Shown here: positions 23,114 to 37,242 of the stretch, piece by piece
Numbering within the stretch: position 1 is the first letter of the stretch
Layout of the letters: every line of letters begins with the position of its first letter
Assembly (NCBI GenBank): GCA_018524725.1
Contig: JAEUWP010000127.1
Location: forward strand, 1 to 64,000
From: Podaxis mareebaensis
Lineage: Eukaryota > Basidiomycota > Agaricomycetes > Agaricales > Agaricaceae
Direction of reading: 5' to 3'
Length of the DNA stretch: 64,000 bases
Made by a program: the position numbers and the translations under genes
The notes under the pieces: generated by a model
Databases searched by the model: none
What the model was told of the DNA's origin: nothing
What the model saw: only the letters and a program-made list of their open reading frames with translations

Positions 23114-26100
23114 ATGAATGTAAGTTGCTCATCGTCGCCTACAGCATCGAGCTCACTGTCGTCGTCATAGAACCTACTCCGCACCCTCACAGAGAGCAAT
23201 GTCAAGCCCCAGACAGACCTCAGGCTCCTCCTCAATACCGTCAAGGAAGGCCGGGTATGTCTGCTATTCCTTGACCCGGCCAACCGACTCATATTGTCCT
23301 TATCCAGAAGCAGAGCGTAGAAAACAAGCTCTCGGACCCCTTCTACGACGCTTTGGAGGGTTTGCTGCTCGACCTCAAGACTATAACTCTCGTCCGTGTC
23401 TCGTCTATTGTCCCGCGACGCGCGCTGTACTCACGCTGTTACTTCGCAGGATAACCGCGATGCGGAGGCGTTCCTTAAGCCGGTATCCAAGGCGGAAGTA
23501 CCGGATTACTATGACGGTGCGCCATTGTGTCTGGTGGAATATCCTCTGGCTCCAACTAACGGCTCATATAGTTATCACGAACCCCATGGACTTTCAGACA
23601 ATGCTCAAGAAGGTCAAACAAAAACAGTACAAGTCGAAACGCGAGTTTAAAGACGATCTCGAACTCATTTGGTCCAACTGTTACACATACAATGCATCAG
23701 AGGTGCGTTGAGCCAAAGACTTCTTTCAGGGCTGAAACTCAGAACAATGGGCGTTTAGAACCACCCGCTCCGACAATGTGTTAAACGCCTGAAGGCCAAA
23801 GCGGATCGACTGCTCAAGCACATTACTGACCGGCGCGAACGCACTGACCCCATTATTCCCCCCGAATTCAGCGCTGGATATACTGGTGAACACCCAAGAG
23901 TCAATGGCGCCAGCCGAACACATACTCGTTCTCCATCGTATTCCTCGTCCAAGGGTAGTACGCCTGGTGTGGCGACCAACAAATCCTCTCCGTCACTTTC
24001 ACGCCAACCCGCATTTCGTCTGGATGTACCGTTCCCCGACACCCCTGCCATCACACGGACGCCAGAGGGCATGGCGATGTTCTACGAATTGGACCGGGAA
24101 GTTGTTGCAGCGTTCAGGAAGCCGAATGAGCAGGTCATTCAAAAGTTGAAAGACCTGGCTCCGGGATCGCTCGTAGATGGCGAAGTGAAGACGGAGGATG
24201 TGGACATGGTGACGCCGACACAGGAAGATACAACTGAGATGGATGGTATTGTGGGAGACAAGCGGAAATTGTACGAGATTTTATGCTGTCCGTGTTAGCG
24301 CTCATAACTCAGGTCTCTGAACCTTTGACAGGCAATCGCCTAACGACCACCGGCCGCGAAAGCGCGCACGATTTGTCACACCTTACCCTGTTCCCTTATC
24401 CTCCGACCAAACCAAAGACGAAATATCCGGACTATGGTGGGCTGCAGCCCAATCCGATACCCTACTCGCCAACAGCGTTCCCCCAATCCCATTCGGCCCC
24501 GCTTCATCTGAACACAAACTCCGCACATCACTATCATTACCATCACTATTACCATCACCATCATCCTCACTATCAACTCAACGCCCACCATCAACATCAT
24601 CAACACCGAAACCTAAAGCGAAATTAAAACGCCGGAAGAGACAGAAAGATGCTCCGATGGAAGTTGACGAAGTACCACCGACGCACGTCGAGAACCCAAA
24701 GGCGCTACTGAATATGATGAATACGAATATTAAGACGATGAGGAGGATTAGGCATACGCATGCCAAGTTCGCAGCGTTGAATGCGACGACGCTGGCTGGT
24801 GAGGAAATGGAGGAGGGTGGCGTTGGTACAGGTGTGGCTGGTTCGAGTGGACCTGGTGCTGGTGCGACTGGGTCTGTCGCTGGACCTTCGATTACCGAGG
24901 CGGAGAGTTCGGCGATGGCGTTGAACGCGGCGGCTGAAGATGAGATTTTAAATGAGAAGGTTGATGAGCAACCGTGGGTGATGATGGTACCGGGGAAAGG
25001 GAAGGGAAAGGAAAGGGTGGCGAGGGTGGGAGGTGTGGAGATTGGAGAGAAGAATGCTTGGGGTTGTTTGCAGTGGGCGAATCAGAAGATTTTGGAGCAC
25101 GCTGGGTTTCAAGGTGCGTTTGGTTTGAATGCTCTGTGGATGTGTGTGTGCTAATTACGTCTGAAGGTACATCGCAGGTTGCTTTGGATGTACTGGCGGG
25201 TGTTATGTCGGAGTATCTTTCGAATGTGGGACGGACGATTAAGTATTTGTGTGATAAATATTCAGCGACCATGACACCTGAGGTACGTCGTTGATTTCAT
25301 TATGCTCCAATCCACTGACGATTTTTGCAGGAAATTATTCTACATACATTATTTGAGAGTGGCACCTCGAAGATCCAGGATCTAGAGAGATATATTCGTG
25401 ATGATGTTGAGCGGTATTCGTCGAGGTTGAACGAGCTAGAGAAGAAGATTGTGGGTGCTTATCGGGAGACGGTGAGTAATTCTCCTATCTACGATCCGAC
25501 TTCCTGCTCAGACTCTTCAGACGTCTGGAGAAACGCTGGAAGACGAGGGTTTATTCGAGGAAGAGGACGAAGAAGAGACGGGTGCATTGGCTATGTACGT
25601 GGTTGTCCTGTTCTATCATTCGAAGTCACTCAAATTGCTCTCTAGCGGCGAGTTCGCAGACTTACTCGGGGAAGATTATCTAGGTCTTCGCGAACTCGGT
25701 ATTGCAGCAGAATTCGGAATGTCAAGTCTCAGTATACCCAAAAAGCTACTCAAGAGCAAGAAGAACCAGCACAAGCCAGCTGCTGCAAAACCCAGCGAAC
25801 CACCACCCCCGTATCCACCTCCTCCACCTTTTGTGCCACTTATGTCAGACAAGTTGGAAGACCAGATTGGGTTGCTCAAACCATATTACACGAGCAGATT
25901 CACAGCCCTCGCTGCAGCTGCCGCTCCGCCACCACCTCCCGCACCCCTCCTGCCGCCCGGACCCTCATTACCTGGCCCAAATATCGGATCAACCCTACCG
26001 GGACCGACGCTTACGCTTCCTCCGTTACCTGGACCATCACTATCACAACCGCAACCTACGCCCGCATCAGCCCCAACAGCAAGCACGCCGGCATCTGGGT

Positions 26101-26648
26101 TACCATCGTCGAATTCGATCACTGTCCCTGGTGCCGCTTCGACGTCACAGCCTGGGCAACAGCAACCTCAACCAATCGATCTGGCGACGTTGCCTGTACT
26201 TACGTTACCGGATGATACACCGAACGCTGTGCAAGCCAAGATGGGCCCACTGGGACAGATTTCAAAAGGTGGAGGGGCGAGTGCGACGGGGAAGAAGAAG
26301 TCGAAGGGTGCTGGTGCTGGTGGTACGTCTGGTTCAGGATCTGGGGTGGGTGGAACGTCTGCTACTGGTGGCGCTGCACGCAGCGTGGCTGGCGGTGCGG
26401 CAGTGGGTGTTAGTGCTGGGGGTGCGTCAAGCCCCGTGGTAGTGGGTGCTCCTGTTGGATCGGTGCCTTCGGTGCCAGTGGAAGGGAATGCGAGTCCGAA
26501 GAAGAAGAAAGGTGCGGGTGCGGGTGTTGGGACAAGTAATGGGAGAAAGAAGAAAGGACCCGAGGGTTCTGGTGCCGGTGGGTCGCAGAATGGTGGTGGA
26601 CAGGGACAGGGGTCGCCATACCCACCAGTCGTTGTTGCGAGTGCATAA
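23114..26648 (+). CDS. SPT7: SPT7-like SAGA subunit with bromodomain and histone-fold region
   Basis: Structural subunit of the SAGA histone acetyltransferase complex (family knowledge). ATG at 23114 opens a 6-nt exon (MN), joined over a 51-nt intron to [19 protein letters not shown]. The bromodomain runs from [20 protein letters not shown] to [13 protein letters not shown] and [11 protein letters not shown], including the acetyl-lysine-binding Asn. Further on are a Spt7-type histone-fold region ([38 protein letters not shown]), an acidic [11 protein letters not shown] stretch and LSDKLED-like [18 protein letters not shown]. The tail is Pro/Ala/Gly-rich with KKK clusters. About ten introns. 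Long low-complexity segments make exon ends there harder to judge. Confidence 0.88.
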
Positions 26649-27082
26649 GCTGTTAGTCGGCTTCTAGATAGGCCGTTGGCGGCGGTTTGTAGGTTCGGTG
26701 TTGTTGGTGTTGCTATTGTGTTTTTCTAATATTTTTCCTACCTGGTATATGGGACCTGTTACTATTACCCGATACAGACGCCGTACTTATAGCATTCTTT
26801 ATTCTGTGGTTTGGGATATGTTGCTGGAATACATTACACAGCATTCTGGGATTCCTTCTCTTCGATGTGTACGACTGGCATTCTGAGCATTGCACTGCAT
26901 TAAGCGAGCGCCCGAGAAGCACGCGGCTTGGAGCACTGGATTGATAAGTGATTGTGCATGACGAAGTATATTCCCTTATACGGCAGTTGGGCAGTGTGGC
27001 TCATCTGAATGAATCACTGCAGTGGACGCCTATATAACCCTCCTCTTCTTGTCTTACTAGCCTTGTCAATTTCAGCTTTCTC
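26649..27082. other. SPT7 3' flank and promoter of the PEF gene
   Basis: 434 bp between two genes in the same orientation. A TATATAA-like motif lies near 27030, about 50 bp before the next ATG, and is a candidate TATA box. Nothing else was recognised. Confidence 0.4.
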
Positions 27083-28375
<1,293 letters not shown>

Positions 28376-28598
28376 AGAAGAGTAAATTATGATACCTGAA
28401 TTGGTGAATGTATAACAGCTACTCTGGAATGCTTTATGATTTATTCCTACTTGTAGAAGATAAGTACCTATGTATTCTTGAGACTATGGAATGACGTTAT
28501 GATATGCACTCGTGGGAAAATGCGCGTCCTGCGCATCTGCCTTGTCGGGAATTTCCAAATTTGCGATTCGAACATCGCTGCTATCAGGAACTCAGAAA

Positions 28599-29914
28599 AT
28601 GCGCCTGACATCAACATACACACCAAGCACAGCGACAGATATTCCAGTACTCATCGTCTGCTATGGCATGCGCAGGGTATTCATGCTCAAAGCCCACACG
28701 TACAATGTCCGTATTTTTTCCTCACTCTCGCGAAAACGCGTTCCTTTTCTTACACCGAGGGACATCATGACAGGAAATGATTATTAACATTCGGCAGAAG
28801 TTTGACATTGACGAGACGCGTGGTATGACTCTAGAGACGGCCGCCCTGGACGTGTGTAGGGGCTGTAAAGTCGAGATTGATGAAGACGTGTGGCCCGTTA
28901 TGAGGTCGAGCCTGGATGAGGTCACGGTCATTGTCTCTCATGATTCAGCCATAGGTGAGTCATTTTTCTGATTCTGTTATATCCCCTTCGATCTTTGGAC
29001 TGACAAAAACGTTTCATTGTCCCTTCCCAATAATGATAGAATTTAATGTGCCCTTGCCTTCCGGGCTATGCGTGCCAGAAAGCCGAGCGCTTGCTGACTC
29101 AGAACAGCCGACAGCGGGGAACATGAAAGGAGAAAGCCTTGAGGAATGGTTGAATGAGACGAGCCAAGTTCCCCAGGAAATGGGTGATCAATCGCCAAAT
29201 CCTTTGAGGACACGTCGCACCGCAGCACGCTTCGAAGAGGACGCGGGGACCGAGGCTGGGTTGCTGCAAGGGGACGAAAATGATCGTGAAGACGATTATG
29301 AAGGCTATGAAGATGATGACCATCGGGAAGGTGTGTGGGGCAATTGATTTGTAACACGATTACTGAGTATCTCTCAGATCCAGACGAGGAAGAAGAGCTT
29401 GTTACGCCTCCTGTTATACCCGCCAAACCTCTTCCTAATAGGTTCCGAGCCCTAATGGACGCGATAGAACCACATCCGACGCGCGATGCACAACCCGAGG
29501 GGGCAAACCAGGCTGAAGACCAGTCCTTAGAGGAACGTTTCCAAGTCCGCATTACGGCTCATACGGACCAAAATGCGGAAATCAAAACTCGGGGAAAACA
29601 CCTGGTGAAGAAAGTTCTAGCAGCGGTCTGTAAGACCTTTGGTCTTGATTATGATAGGTTAGTACTTCATATTCTCGGGGCAACCAAAGCGGTCGTGTTA
29701 ACTGATCGTTATTCTTTCTCGTGCTATTTATAGCGCGGCGTTGTATCTTGTAACCCGTGTTGAAGGTGAGGATGATGAGATACGGGAACGATATGTTAGG
29801 TGTCCGCCTGATTGGTCGATGGCGAGGTGTGGTATTACGAGTAAGTCAGAGTTGAGGGTGGTTCAGGTGGAGGAGCTGGAGACTGCTGCTCCGGTTGCCC
29901 AGAGGTCGAAGTAG
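28599..29914 (+). CDS. Hypothetical protein with two putative beta-grasp (ubiquitin-like) modules
   Basis: ATG at 28599. Exon 1 has IPVLIVCYGMRRVFMLKAH and joins over an intron to EMIINIRQKFDIDE, TLETAALDVCRGCKVEIDED and VTVIVSHDSA. A charged linker follows, with a run of Asp/Glu (about 29270-29330). A second module contains FQVRITAHTDQNAEIKT, KHLVKKVLAAVCKTFGLDYD and AALYLVTRVEGEDDE, ending LRVVQVEEL. Both modules show the strand-strand-helix-strand order of ubiquitin-like folds. The last stop is at 29912-29914. I do not recognise a named family, and the role is unknown. Confidence 0.6.
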
Positions 29915-31537
29915 GTGCGGAAGTTGACCTGTAAATGGCATGGAGGCCGTCCAATTGTTTTCTTGGGTTTCTTAAGAGGTACGGTAGCGTTTAACTAATT
30001 AATTGCTTGTTAATTCGGACTTGATTTCATCACAATTATACATATGAATGCGTTCGCTTTGTTGTGTTTCTTCGACCACCATCAAATATGTCACTGAAAT
30101 ATTAAAAAATAGGAGTTGTGGGCTGTCGTCTTGCAGTTCCTCTTTCCAACTTATGCTTATCTTCCGACAGGGTGGACAGAAGCGACCTACTGTATATATT
30201 GCCCAAGCATACCAGCACCTTTAGCGTTGATTATCGGCTAGTGGAAAAGAAATTTGGAGCCGCTGGCTCCCTTTAGGGCGGAACTTCGAGGGGCGAGTCT
30301 AGTAGGATCATCGTCTCAGCTGACCCTCCGCTAGCTTCACTGATCAATTTGACTTAAATGGATGTCGCAAGTAAACAGCTGCCGAATTAACTTGTGGGCT
30401 TGATGTAAGAATAACAGACGCGCTCAATCTCCACAAGAACTGTCCATTAAGTATCTGCAAGAATAAAAAGGTGTTGCGACATGATGAGCATATAAATGAA
30501 TGAAAAAGGTGATATTCTACATCAATAAACAACTGAAGGAAGAAAACGCCCCTGTGTCAAGGTCTATGGGTCAATCGCAACACCGTCCCCTAGGGTTCAT
30601 CGGCCTGTATTCCATTAATATCTCTGAAAGGGATGTCCAAGCGGTGGCTCAACGCGTATTTGCGACCCAACATTGGACGCCACAACAACGTAGAGTTGAT
30701 TGTGCTCATGGCTACCGAAACTTTGGAATAACGATTATATAAGAAAGTATCCCATGACTGGCTGGAGCCTTCCGCTTGAGGTTTGGTTACAACTCGCTTC
30801 TACTCTCCCTCTTCCTGTTGAAACCTACGAGGCCTCTGTTCGGGCTTATACTGCTGGAATAGAGGCTAAAGATCTATCTATGACAGGTTCTCAACACGCA
30901 AGATGCTGAGGCTAAAATCTGCAGTGCAACTCTCGACGCCGGATCTGGCGGCCGCTAGCGCAACGCTCTCGCCCAAGCCCTTGCTTTGGTTGACCTGCTA
31001 CAAGCCACTGGTAACAAGCTAACGGCAATGACTCTCCGCGTAAGGGCCCCTGGAAATGGCCACTCGACTGCAGATGAGTTGCGTTTGAGATGAAGGACCT
31101 TTTCCCTCAATACCCGAAACGATAGACGATCCTGGTTCGCTGACTCATAGGCAGATCTCCTCGGAATATGGTCTTTGCCCTGTGCGGTCCAACTCATCCC
31201 TGGCGACCCCTTGCCTTAGAACAATGTAACAACAATTCATGATCGATCCTCTACTGCCGATATGAAATGTACGCAAGATGGAGATATGTATATTACAACG
31301 GATTACAACGGACGCGTCCCTATGAGGAGGGTGAAGGTATCTCCTTGTAGGTCCGGAACATCGGCTTCTCACATTCTTGGTGCCTGATAGATTGTAAGTC
31401 TTTGCGGGACCGAACCTCTCAGATCTCAACTTCCTGTGAATTCTCCGTCGGTTGTTCATTCTCTGACCTCATTTCTCAAGAATATTCAAACATTTTATCA
31501 CATTTGGAATAAATGGGCATAGGTACAAGGTACGGAA
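29915..31537. other. Gene-poor stretch left of laccase block 2
   Basis: Several frames of 60-105 codons exist (30500-30742, 30700-30909, 31145-31459) but none has splice partners or a family I recognise. A patch near 30270-30355 resembles 13600-13680 and marks the left fringe of the duplicated block. Confidence 0.4.
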
Positions 31538-31862
31538 TCAACCGGAACTTGGAACCGGCAACGGGGTCTGCGTTGTAGTGATGCTAGGGCTTTGTCTGTT
31601 GGTGCGTTTTTTTCTCAGTTCTGTTTTCTAGCCGGGCCAAGTGCAGACGCAATATAACTTACGTCCAAATGATTGTCGTAGTCGTCGCCGTGATGAAAGG
31701 GGGCTCGTTGATCAGGGCATGGAGCACCTTCTTCTGGGTGAACACAGGGGGGTCCTGTGAAGAAGTCTGAGTAACATCACACATCTGTTGCGAGGAGGTA
31801 CTTACTGCAGCAGCTGCCGCAATGACAAAGATCGCGAAGGTGAAGAATAACTTCGAAAACAT
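31538..31862 (-). CDS. Small secreted protein, copy 2
   Basis: ATG at 31862. The signal peptide is MFSKLFFTFAIFVIAAAAA. A 51-nt intron (GTAAGTACC...TTCACAG) keeps the frame open if retained; when spliced, the chain continues DPPVFTQKKVLHALINEPPF, then a Thr/Ile run ending IIWT. After the second intron (GTAAGTTATATT...CCAACAG) comes TQSPSITTTQTPLPVPSSG and a stop at 31538. The mature chain is about 48 residues without cysteine. Amino-acid changes against copy 1 are modest, and exon sizes and phases are the same. Confidence 0.72.
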
Positions 31863-32464
31863 CGGTGCAGCTCGTAGGTTGTCCCATAGGTCGCCTTACC
31901 CCTTGGTACTTATAGCCTTTCGGTCCACCACTTTCCCCGTTTGCTTCGACACAGGCACACTCATCTCACACGCACGATCGTCGGTGCAGAAATAATGGAT
32001 GATTCAGCGTCCCCGCCAAATGACGTTACAGATGCCAGAGGACAATATATTTTGTACGTAAGCCCCCACTTACATTCATTCTGAGCCTTCGCCATCGTGT
32101 TTCATCTCAGGCAAAGTACCGCCGTGCTCGTTCCGGGACAGCCTGAATATTCTCACATTTGCGAATGGCGCCGTTAGTTCAAACCCCAAATATCCTCATA
32201 AGTCAGTTGATATCACGTTGTTTTGCAGAAACAGCAGGCAACGCCGTTGTTTTCGAGGCACTGGTGGGCTCGACTAACCCACGGTCCCCCTGAAGCTCTT
32301 CAATTCTCCATAACGTTTGCTCCTTTTTGCTCAACTTGCTGCGACGGAATACAGCGAGATTATCCCGATACCCTGACAGAGGGGGCGAAGGAATGGTACT
32401 CGAGGAATATAAGTAGGGGAGCAAAACCAGCAAACGACCAACCTTGACAATCATATCCTCATCC
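31863..32464. promoter_or_regulatory. Shared bidirectional promoter, copy 2
   Basis: 602 bp between divergent starts. TATAAG is at 32408-32413 (57 bp before the laccase ATG), and a minus-strand TATAAG is at 31909-31914 (about 50 bp before the other ATG). TGACGTTA (32021-32028) and GTACGTAAG (32054-32062) recur with nearly the same spacing as in copy 1. Confidence 0.6.
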
Positions 32465-34690
32465 ATGAAGCGTTTCATTCTCTTGCAATCGCTCATAGCT
32501 GTCGCATTGGCGGGCATTGGACCTGTTGCCGATTTACACATTGGCAACCGAATCATCGCACCAGATGGTTTCAACCGCTCGTGCGTCTGCGTCCATCATG
32601 CCATCCCACTCTTCTCTGACTTCTTTCAGTACGGTTTTGGCGGGAACAGCGTCCGGCTTTTCCATGCCAGGTCCTCTGATAACTGGAACCAAGGTCAGCG
32701 TAACGCTTTTCATGTACCATTCTTCTCGCCGTTGACACGCATTGCAATAGGGTGATCACTTCCAACTTAATGTGATCAACGAGTTGACAGACACTACGAT
32801 GTTGAGGAGTACGAGCATCGTGAGCTACTTAGACTGCGCTTTGTATTCAGCGTATTTGACCGTATCCTCAGCACTGGCATGGCCTCTTTCAGGCTGGCTC
32901 AAGCTGGGCCGACGGACCCGTCGGTGTTACACAATGTCCCATCGCACCAGGAAACTCTTTCTTGTACGAGTTCAACGTCCCAGACCAAGCAGGAACGTTC
33001 TGGTACCATTCCCATTACTGTAGGTGCTATTTCTATGGCAAGATCAATTTCTAATATGTATTAGCAACGCAATACTGCGACGGTCTTCGTGGGGCTATCG
33101 TAATCTACGACCCTAATGATCCGCATGCCTCCAGGTGAGTTTGATCTGTTGCCCTGTTTTTATGCCTCGGCTTAACTATGACCATTTATAGGTACGACGT
33201 GGACAACGGTTCGTCAAGATACCCTGTCTCTGAGAACATTGACTTACCCTAATGTGTAGATGACACGGTGATTACCCTTGCCGACTGGTATGTATTTTGG
33301 CCTTCTATCCCTTATTTCCTGCTCATCATTTGAAAGGTATCACGTACCGGCGAAATCTGCTGGACTCATACCAACCGAAGATGCGACACTCATCAACGGC
33401 CTCGGAAGATACCCTCAAGGTCCAACATCTCCCCTGGCGGTGATTTCTGTCGAAGCCAGAAAGCGGTATAGATTCCGTCTTGTATCTATTTCCTGTGACC
33501 CGAACTTCACTTTTTCTATTGACGGACATGTCATGGTCAGTGGAATTTGTGGACCACACCGCCGCACCCCGCTAACATTAGCTCTTGAAGACTATCATCG
33601 AAGTTGACGGTGTCAATGTCACTCCTCTCGAAGTAGACTCGATTCAAATCTTCGCCGGTCAACGCTATTCCTTCGTCCTCAATGCCAACCAGCCAACGGA
33701 TAACTACTGGATTCGTGCGCTTCCCAACTTTGGTCCCGGCGACTTTGCCAACGGTGTCAACTCTGCCATCCTTCGCTACCAAGGTGCGCCTGTGGCCGAT
33801 CCCACAACCACACAATCGCCCAACAGCAAGCCTCTGGTGGAGACGGACCTCCATCCCCTGGAGAATCCCGGTGCACCCGGAACTCCCCAAATTGGAGCGG
33901 CGGACGTCAATCTTCAGCTTGATATCACTTTCAATGGAACGGTGTTCTTTGTTAACGGCAGTCCATTCATCCCTCCTACCACTCCTGTTCTCTTGCAAAT
34001 CCTCAGTGGTACAAGAGACCCGACTGAACTCTTGCCTCCTGGCAGTGTCTATGTTATTCCACGGAACTCTGTGATTGAGGTGACCATGCCTGGAGGTTCT
34101 GCTGGGAGCCCTGTAAGTATGTTCCAACCCACGTTTATCCTCGTACTGATGTCCTATCTTTAGCATCCCTTCCACTTGCATGGTGTACGTCTTTTCTTGG
34201 TTCTTGAAGGAAAACTTCCATTTTGACCCGTCAACAGCATGTGTTTGATGTCGTACGAAGCGCCGGAAACTCCAGCACCAATTTCGTCAACCCCGTCCGC
34301 CGAGACGTCGTCAGCCTTGGATCAAGCACGAGCGATGACGTGACGATCCGCTTCACGACTGACAATCCTGGACCTTGGATCTTCCATTGGTGTGTATACC
34401 ACTTATGATGTCTGATATAGCCGCTCGGATTATACTAACCTCCCTGTAGCCACATCGATTGGCATTTGGAAACGTGAGTAGCTTCGAATTGAATAACGGG
34501 GTGAAACTAATATATCTTCTCACAGTGGGTTGTCCATCGTATTCGCGGAAGATGTTGATTCGATTGCGACCGAACCCCATCCCGGTAAGACCTCCTGGTT
34601 GAGTTCGCCGTTCGGTTACTAATCTTGGTAACAGTTGCCTGGGATGAACTCTGCCCCATCTATGATGCGCTGCCCCCTGACGAGCTCTGA
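32465..34690 (+). CDS. Secreted laccase 2 (multicopper oxidase)
   Basis: Paralogue of laccase 1 with the same 14-exon structure. The signal peptide is [17 protein letters not shown]. Copper motifs HWHG, WYHSH, HPFHLHG and [12 protein letters not shown] are all present. The T1 axial position is again Leu. It differs from copy 1 mainly in the last exons (for example [15 protein letters not shown] against [15 protein letters not shown]) and in the 5' flank, while a central tract is nearly base-for-base identical. TGA ends at 34690. Both copies look functional. Confidence 0.92.
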
Positions 34691-35038
34691 AAGGCTTGGG
34701 AGTAACGGACCTTCCACTTTTCATTAACAATTGATAAACGTTGAATTCTTGAATCCGTTGACAAGCATGTCAGACTAGTTCTTTATTAATATCTGTGTCG
34801 GCTTATTGCTACCGATAATTTAAACACTTTGAATGGCAGCAAAGCATTTCAATTTGACTTGAAGGAAAAAGAGTGTGCGGGATAAAGAAGGACGGCTCAG
34901 ACTCCGACAGAGGGTATCAAAGGAATATTTAGCTGCTGGTGGGATAACCTCTCAGGTGGCTCCACCGTGTGTTCCCCTTGTCGGGGTGGGTGGCTCAGAA
35001 TTTGTGCGGGCATCCACAGATGGAAGAGTCCCAGTAGC

Positions 35039-36380
35039 CTAAAGCGATCCATCGTGAATAGTTGAGCTATTATGGCGTTTCTTGGTATGACTCACTGAGG
35101 AAGAAGGGGAACGAGTAGATACAGTGACTTCAATATATCGTTGTAAATGCTCCCTGGTTCTATCCTCCTCGTAATCCCTTGGTTCTTCAATAATAACGCG
35201 GGGACCTTGTTCCATGTCAAGCTGAGGAGGCTTTTCCTCCACTGGTGATATCAACCGTATTCCCTGTTTCTTCTTCTTCTCAGCCCGCGAATGGATTAAC
35301 CAGATTACCAAGCCCAGAATACAAATACCTCCGACGGACGCACCGACCGCAATACCACCGATCGCATTAGCATGTCCAGAGTTCGATGCATTGTCCGGGC
35401 TGGCAGACGAAGACGATGAGTTGGGGGTGGTGCTGGACGATGCCGTCGCACTGGACGTGTTGTTTGAAGACGGGCGGTGCTTTGCAGAAGAGGTGGTTTT
35501 GGGTTTCTTCGTACTGGTAGATCTGGCGCTACTGCTCGTACTCGTGGGAGGAGGGAGTACGACCGACTCCGTCAAATCTGTCATCAAGGTTTTAGACCGT
35601 CAGCTTGGAAAGATTGCCTTGGGAGCTACTTACTAGTATTTTTTTGTGCACGAAGCTGATCGAAGTTATCGGAGGGCTTGAGAGCAGCTTTAGTTCGTTC
35701 ATGTTGAATATTGTATCCTGGGATGGCAGACACCTACCCTAGGGTCCAAGCATGCCCATCCCGGCACATGCAAGCCGATTGGAAGTGGTTCAGGAAAACT
35801 AGGAAATAGGTAAAATATAATTTTCCGAAGAACAAGAAGAACATACCTTGCACTGACGGTCGGACAGTTTGCGGTCCATTGGCTCCAACTACATGATGCG
35901 TTGAATCAATCCTCAAATTTTAAGATACAGAAGTCTAAACTCGACTCACGAGATATAAGAGCGGCCCTGACATGCAGCACAGGCACTCATCAGCGAGTAT
36001 GTCACAGTATTGCATTGACAGTCGTTCGCGTTGAAGACGGACACAGGGCCAAGATAATGTGTCGCATCCGGCAATGACGCAACATTATATGCTGTTTTCA
36101 TAGTGAGATGTGCCTTACCCGGAGGCATGAAGTCCTACTTACACCCACCGCTACATACGGCCAACAAACTCGCGGCGACAACACACGGACTCTGGTGTTG
36201 TGAATTAGACATCTAGGCACTCCCGTTAAAATCTTCCTCAGAGGATACGTGTAATTTGTCAAATACCCAATCAAAGTAAGGTAAACACACTGCATCGGTC
36301 GTCTGTGCCGCTACTCCCGCCAACCGGGCCACAACCATAGTTAAAGCTGCGAGAGCTTCAATCCTCCAGGAGCCAACCAT
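35039..36380 (-). CDS. Cys-rich ectodomain, single-pass membrane protein
   Basis: ATG at 36380 opens a signal peptide (ALAALTMVVARLAGVAAQ). After splicing, the ectodomain has CLPYFDW, then SPCVVAASLLAVCSGG, YLGPVSVFNANDCQCNTVTY, SACAACQGRSYISW and NCPTV. This pattern is common in uncharacterised Agaricomycete surface proteins. A Ser/Thr-rich stalk (35350-35580) leads to one membrane segment (IAVGASVGGICILGLVIWLI), a KKKK stop-transfer stretch and a ~75-residue cytosolic tail. About five introns. The exon around 35640-35860 is the least certain join. Receptor or adhesin-like roles are inference. Confidence 0.65.
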
Positions 36381-37242
36381 CGTAGGGATCACCGGAGGAG
36401 GTGGAAAGGGTGTCGTGTGGGAGACGGGGAAAAGAGCCAGAACACGTCCACCGCCGACTTGATGGTAGATATAATAACGATCCACCGAGCCGTGGATCAA
36501 TACATCCTGGGAGAAGCTGTCCAATCATTCAGACGTATAAAACGCGCCGATACGCACAACGGGACGTTCTTAGAAGCCAAGGGGAGGAACAAATGTGGCC
36601 GAAAGGGCATTGATCAACGAGTAAACATGACAAGCTTGACTTCGACACGGAACCAATATATCCGTGGGTATGCCATTTGGCAGATCGTTCCTCGTCGAAG
36701 CTGTACCTTCTCGGAATCTTTTGCGGAGGTGGGCGTGAACTGTGCAAGAAGGGGCGTGATCGTGGACGTTAGGGACGCTATCAGCGCACTTGACGTGTAT
36801 GAGATTGGATGAGGGACAGTGGTCATGCATTCATGAGAGGCGGTATTCTGGAAAGGGTAATTCGATTTCCTGGATCGTCGATCCAGGAACCTGTCGGCTG
36901 GTCGAGTACGTCAGTTCCGTTCACATCCGTAAATGAGGTTGGGATCGGGCTCGGTAAGATAATGGAAGAAATATGAGGACACACCTAGAGGAATGCCTGG
37001 ACCACAAGCAACAATGCCCAGAAAACCCAGCGCAATTCATCAGGCGAAGATTATAAATAGGAAATCCCACAACCGCCAACAAATTTCTATCAATCAAGTT
37101 GTATTCATCACTGATCGCCTGCCTACCAATTACGCACAAACTCCGTAGCTATTAGGGGATCGTTGTAAATATAATATATGTACATACAAGTAAAATATAG
37201 ACTACAAGGGAGTGCCTGTAGATCTTGCCATGAAATCGATTG

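Larger units (their letters stand above)
30270..34995 (+). repeat. Duplicated block, copy 2 (small secreted protein + laccase)
   Basis: Direct repeat of about 13600-18045, about 17 kb to the right and in the same orientation. It carries intact copies of both genes and the promoter between them. Confidence 0.75.

Noticed and set aside
24500..24620. His-rich open frame ([16 protein letters not shown])
   Set aside because: Out-of-frame reading of a Ser/Pro-rich SPT7 exon ([11 protein letters not shown] type).
29043..29552. 169-codon minus-strand ORF
   Set aside because: Opposite strand of the acidic-linker exon of the plus-strand gene at 28599-29914.
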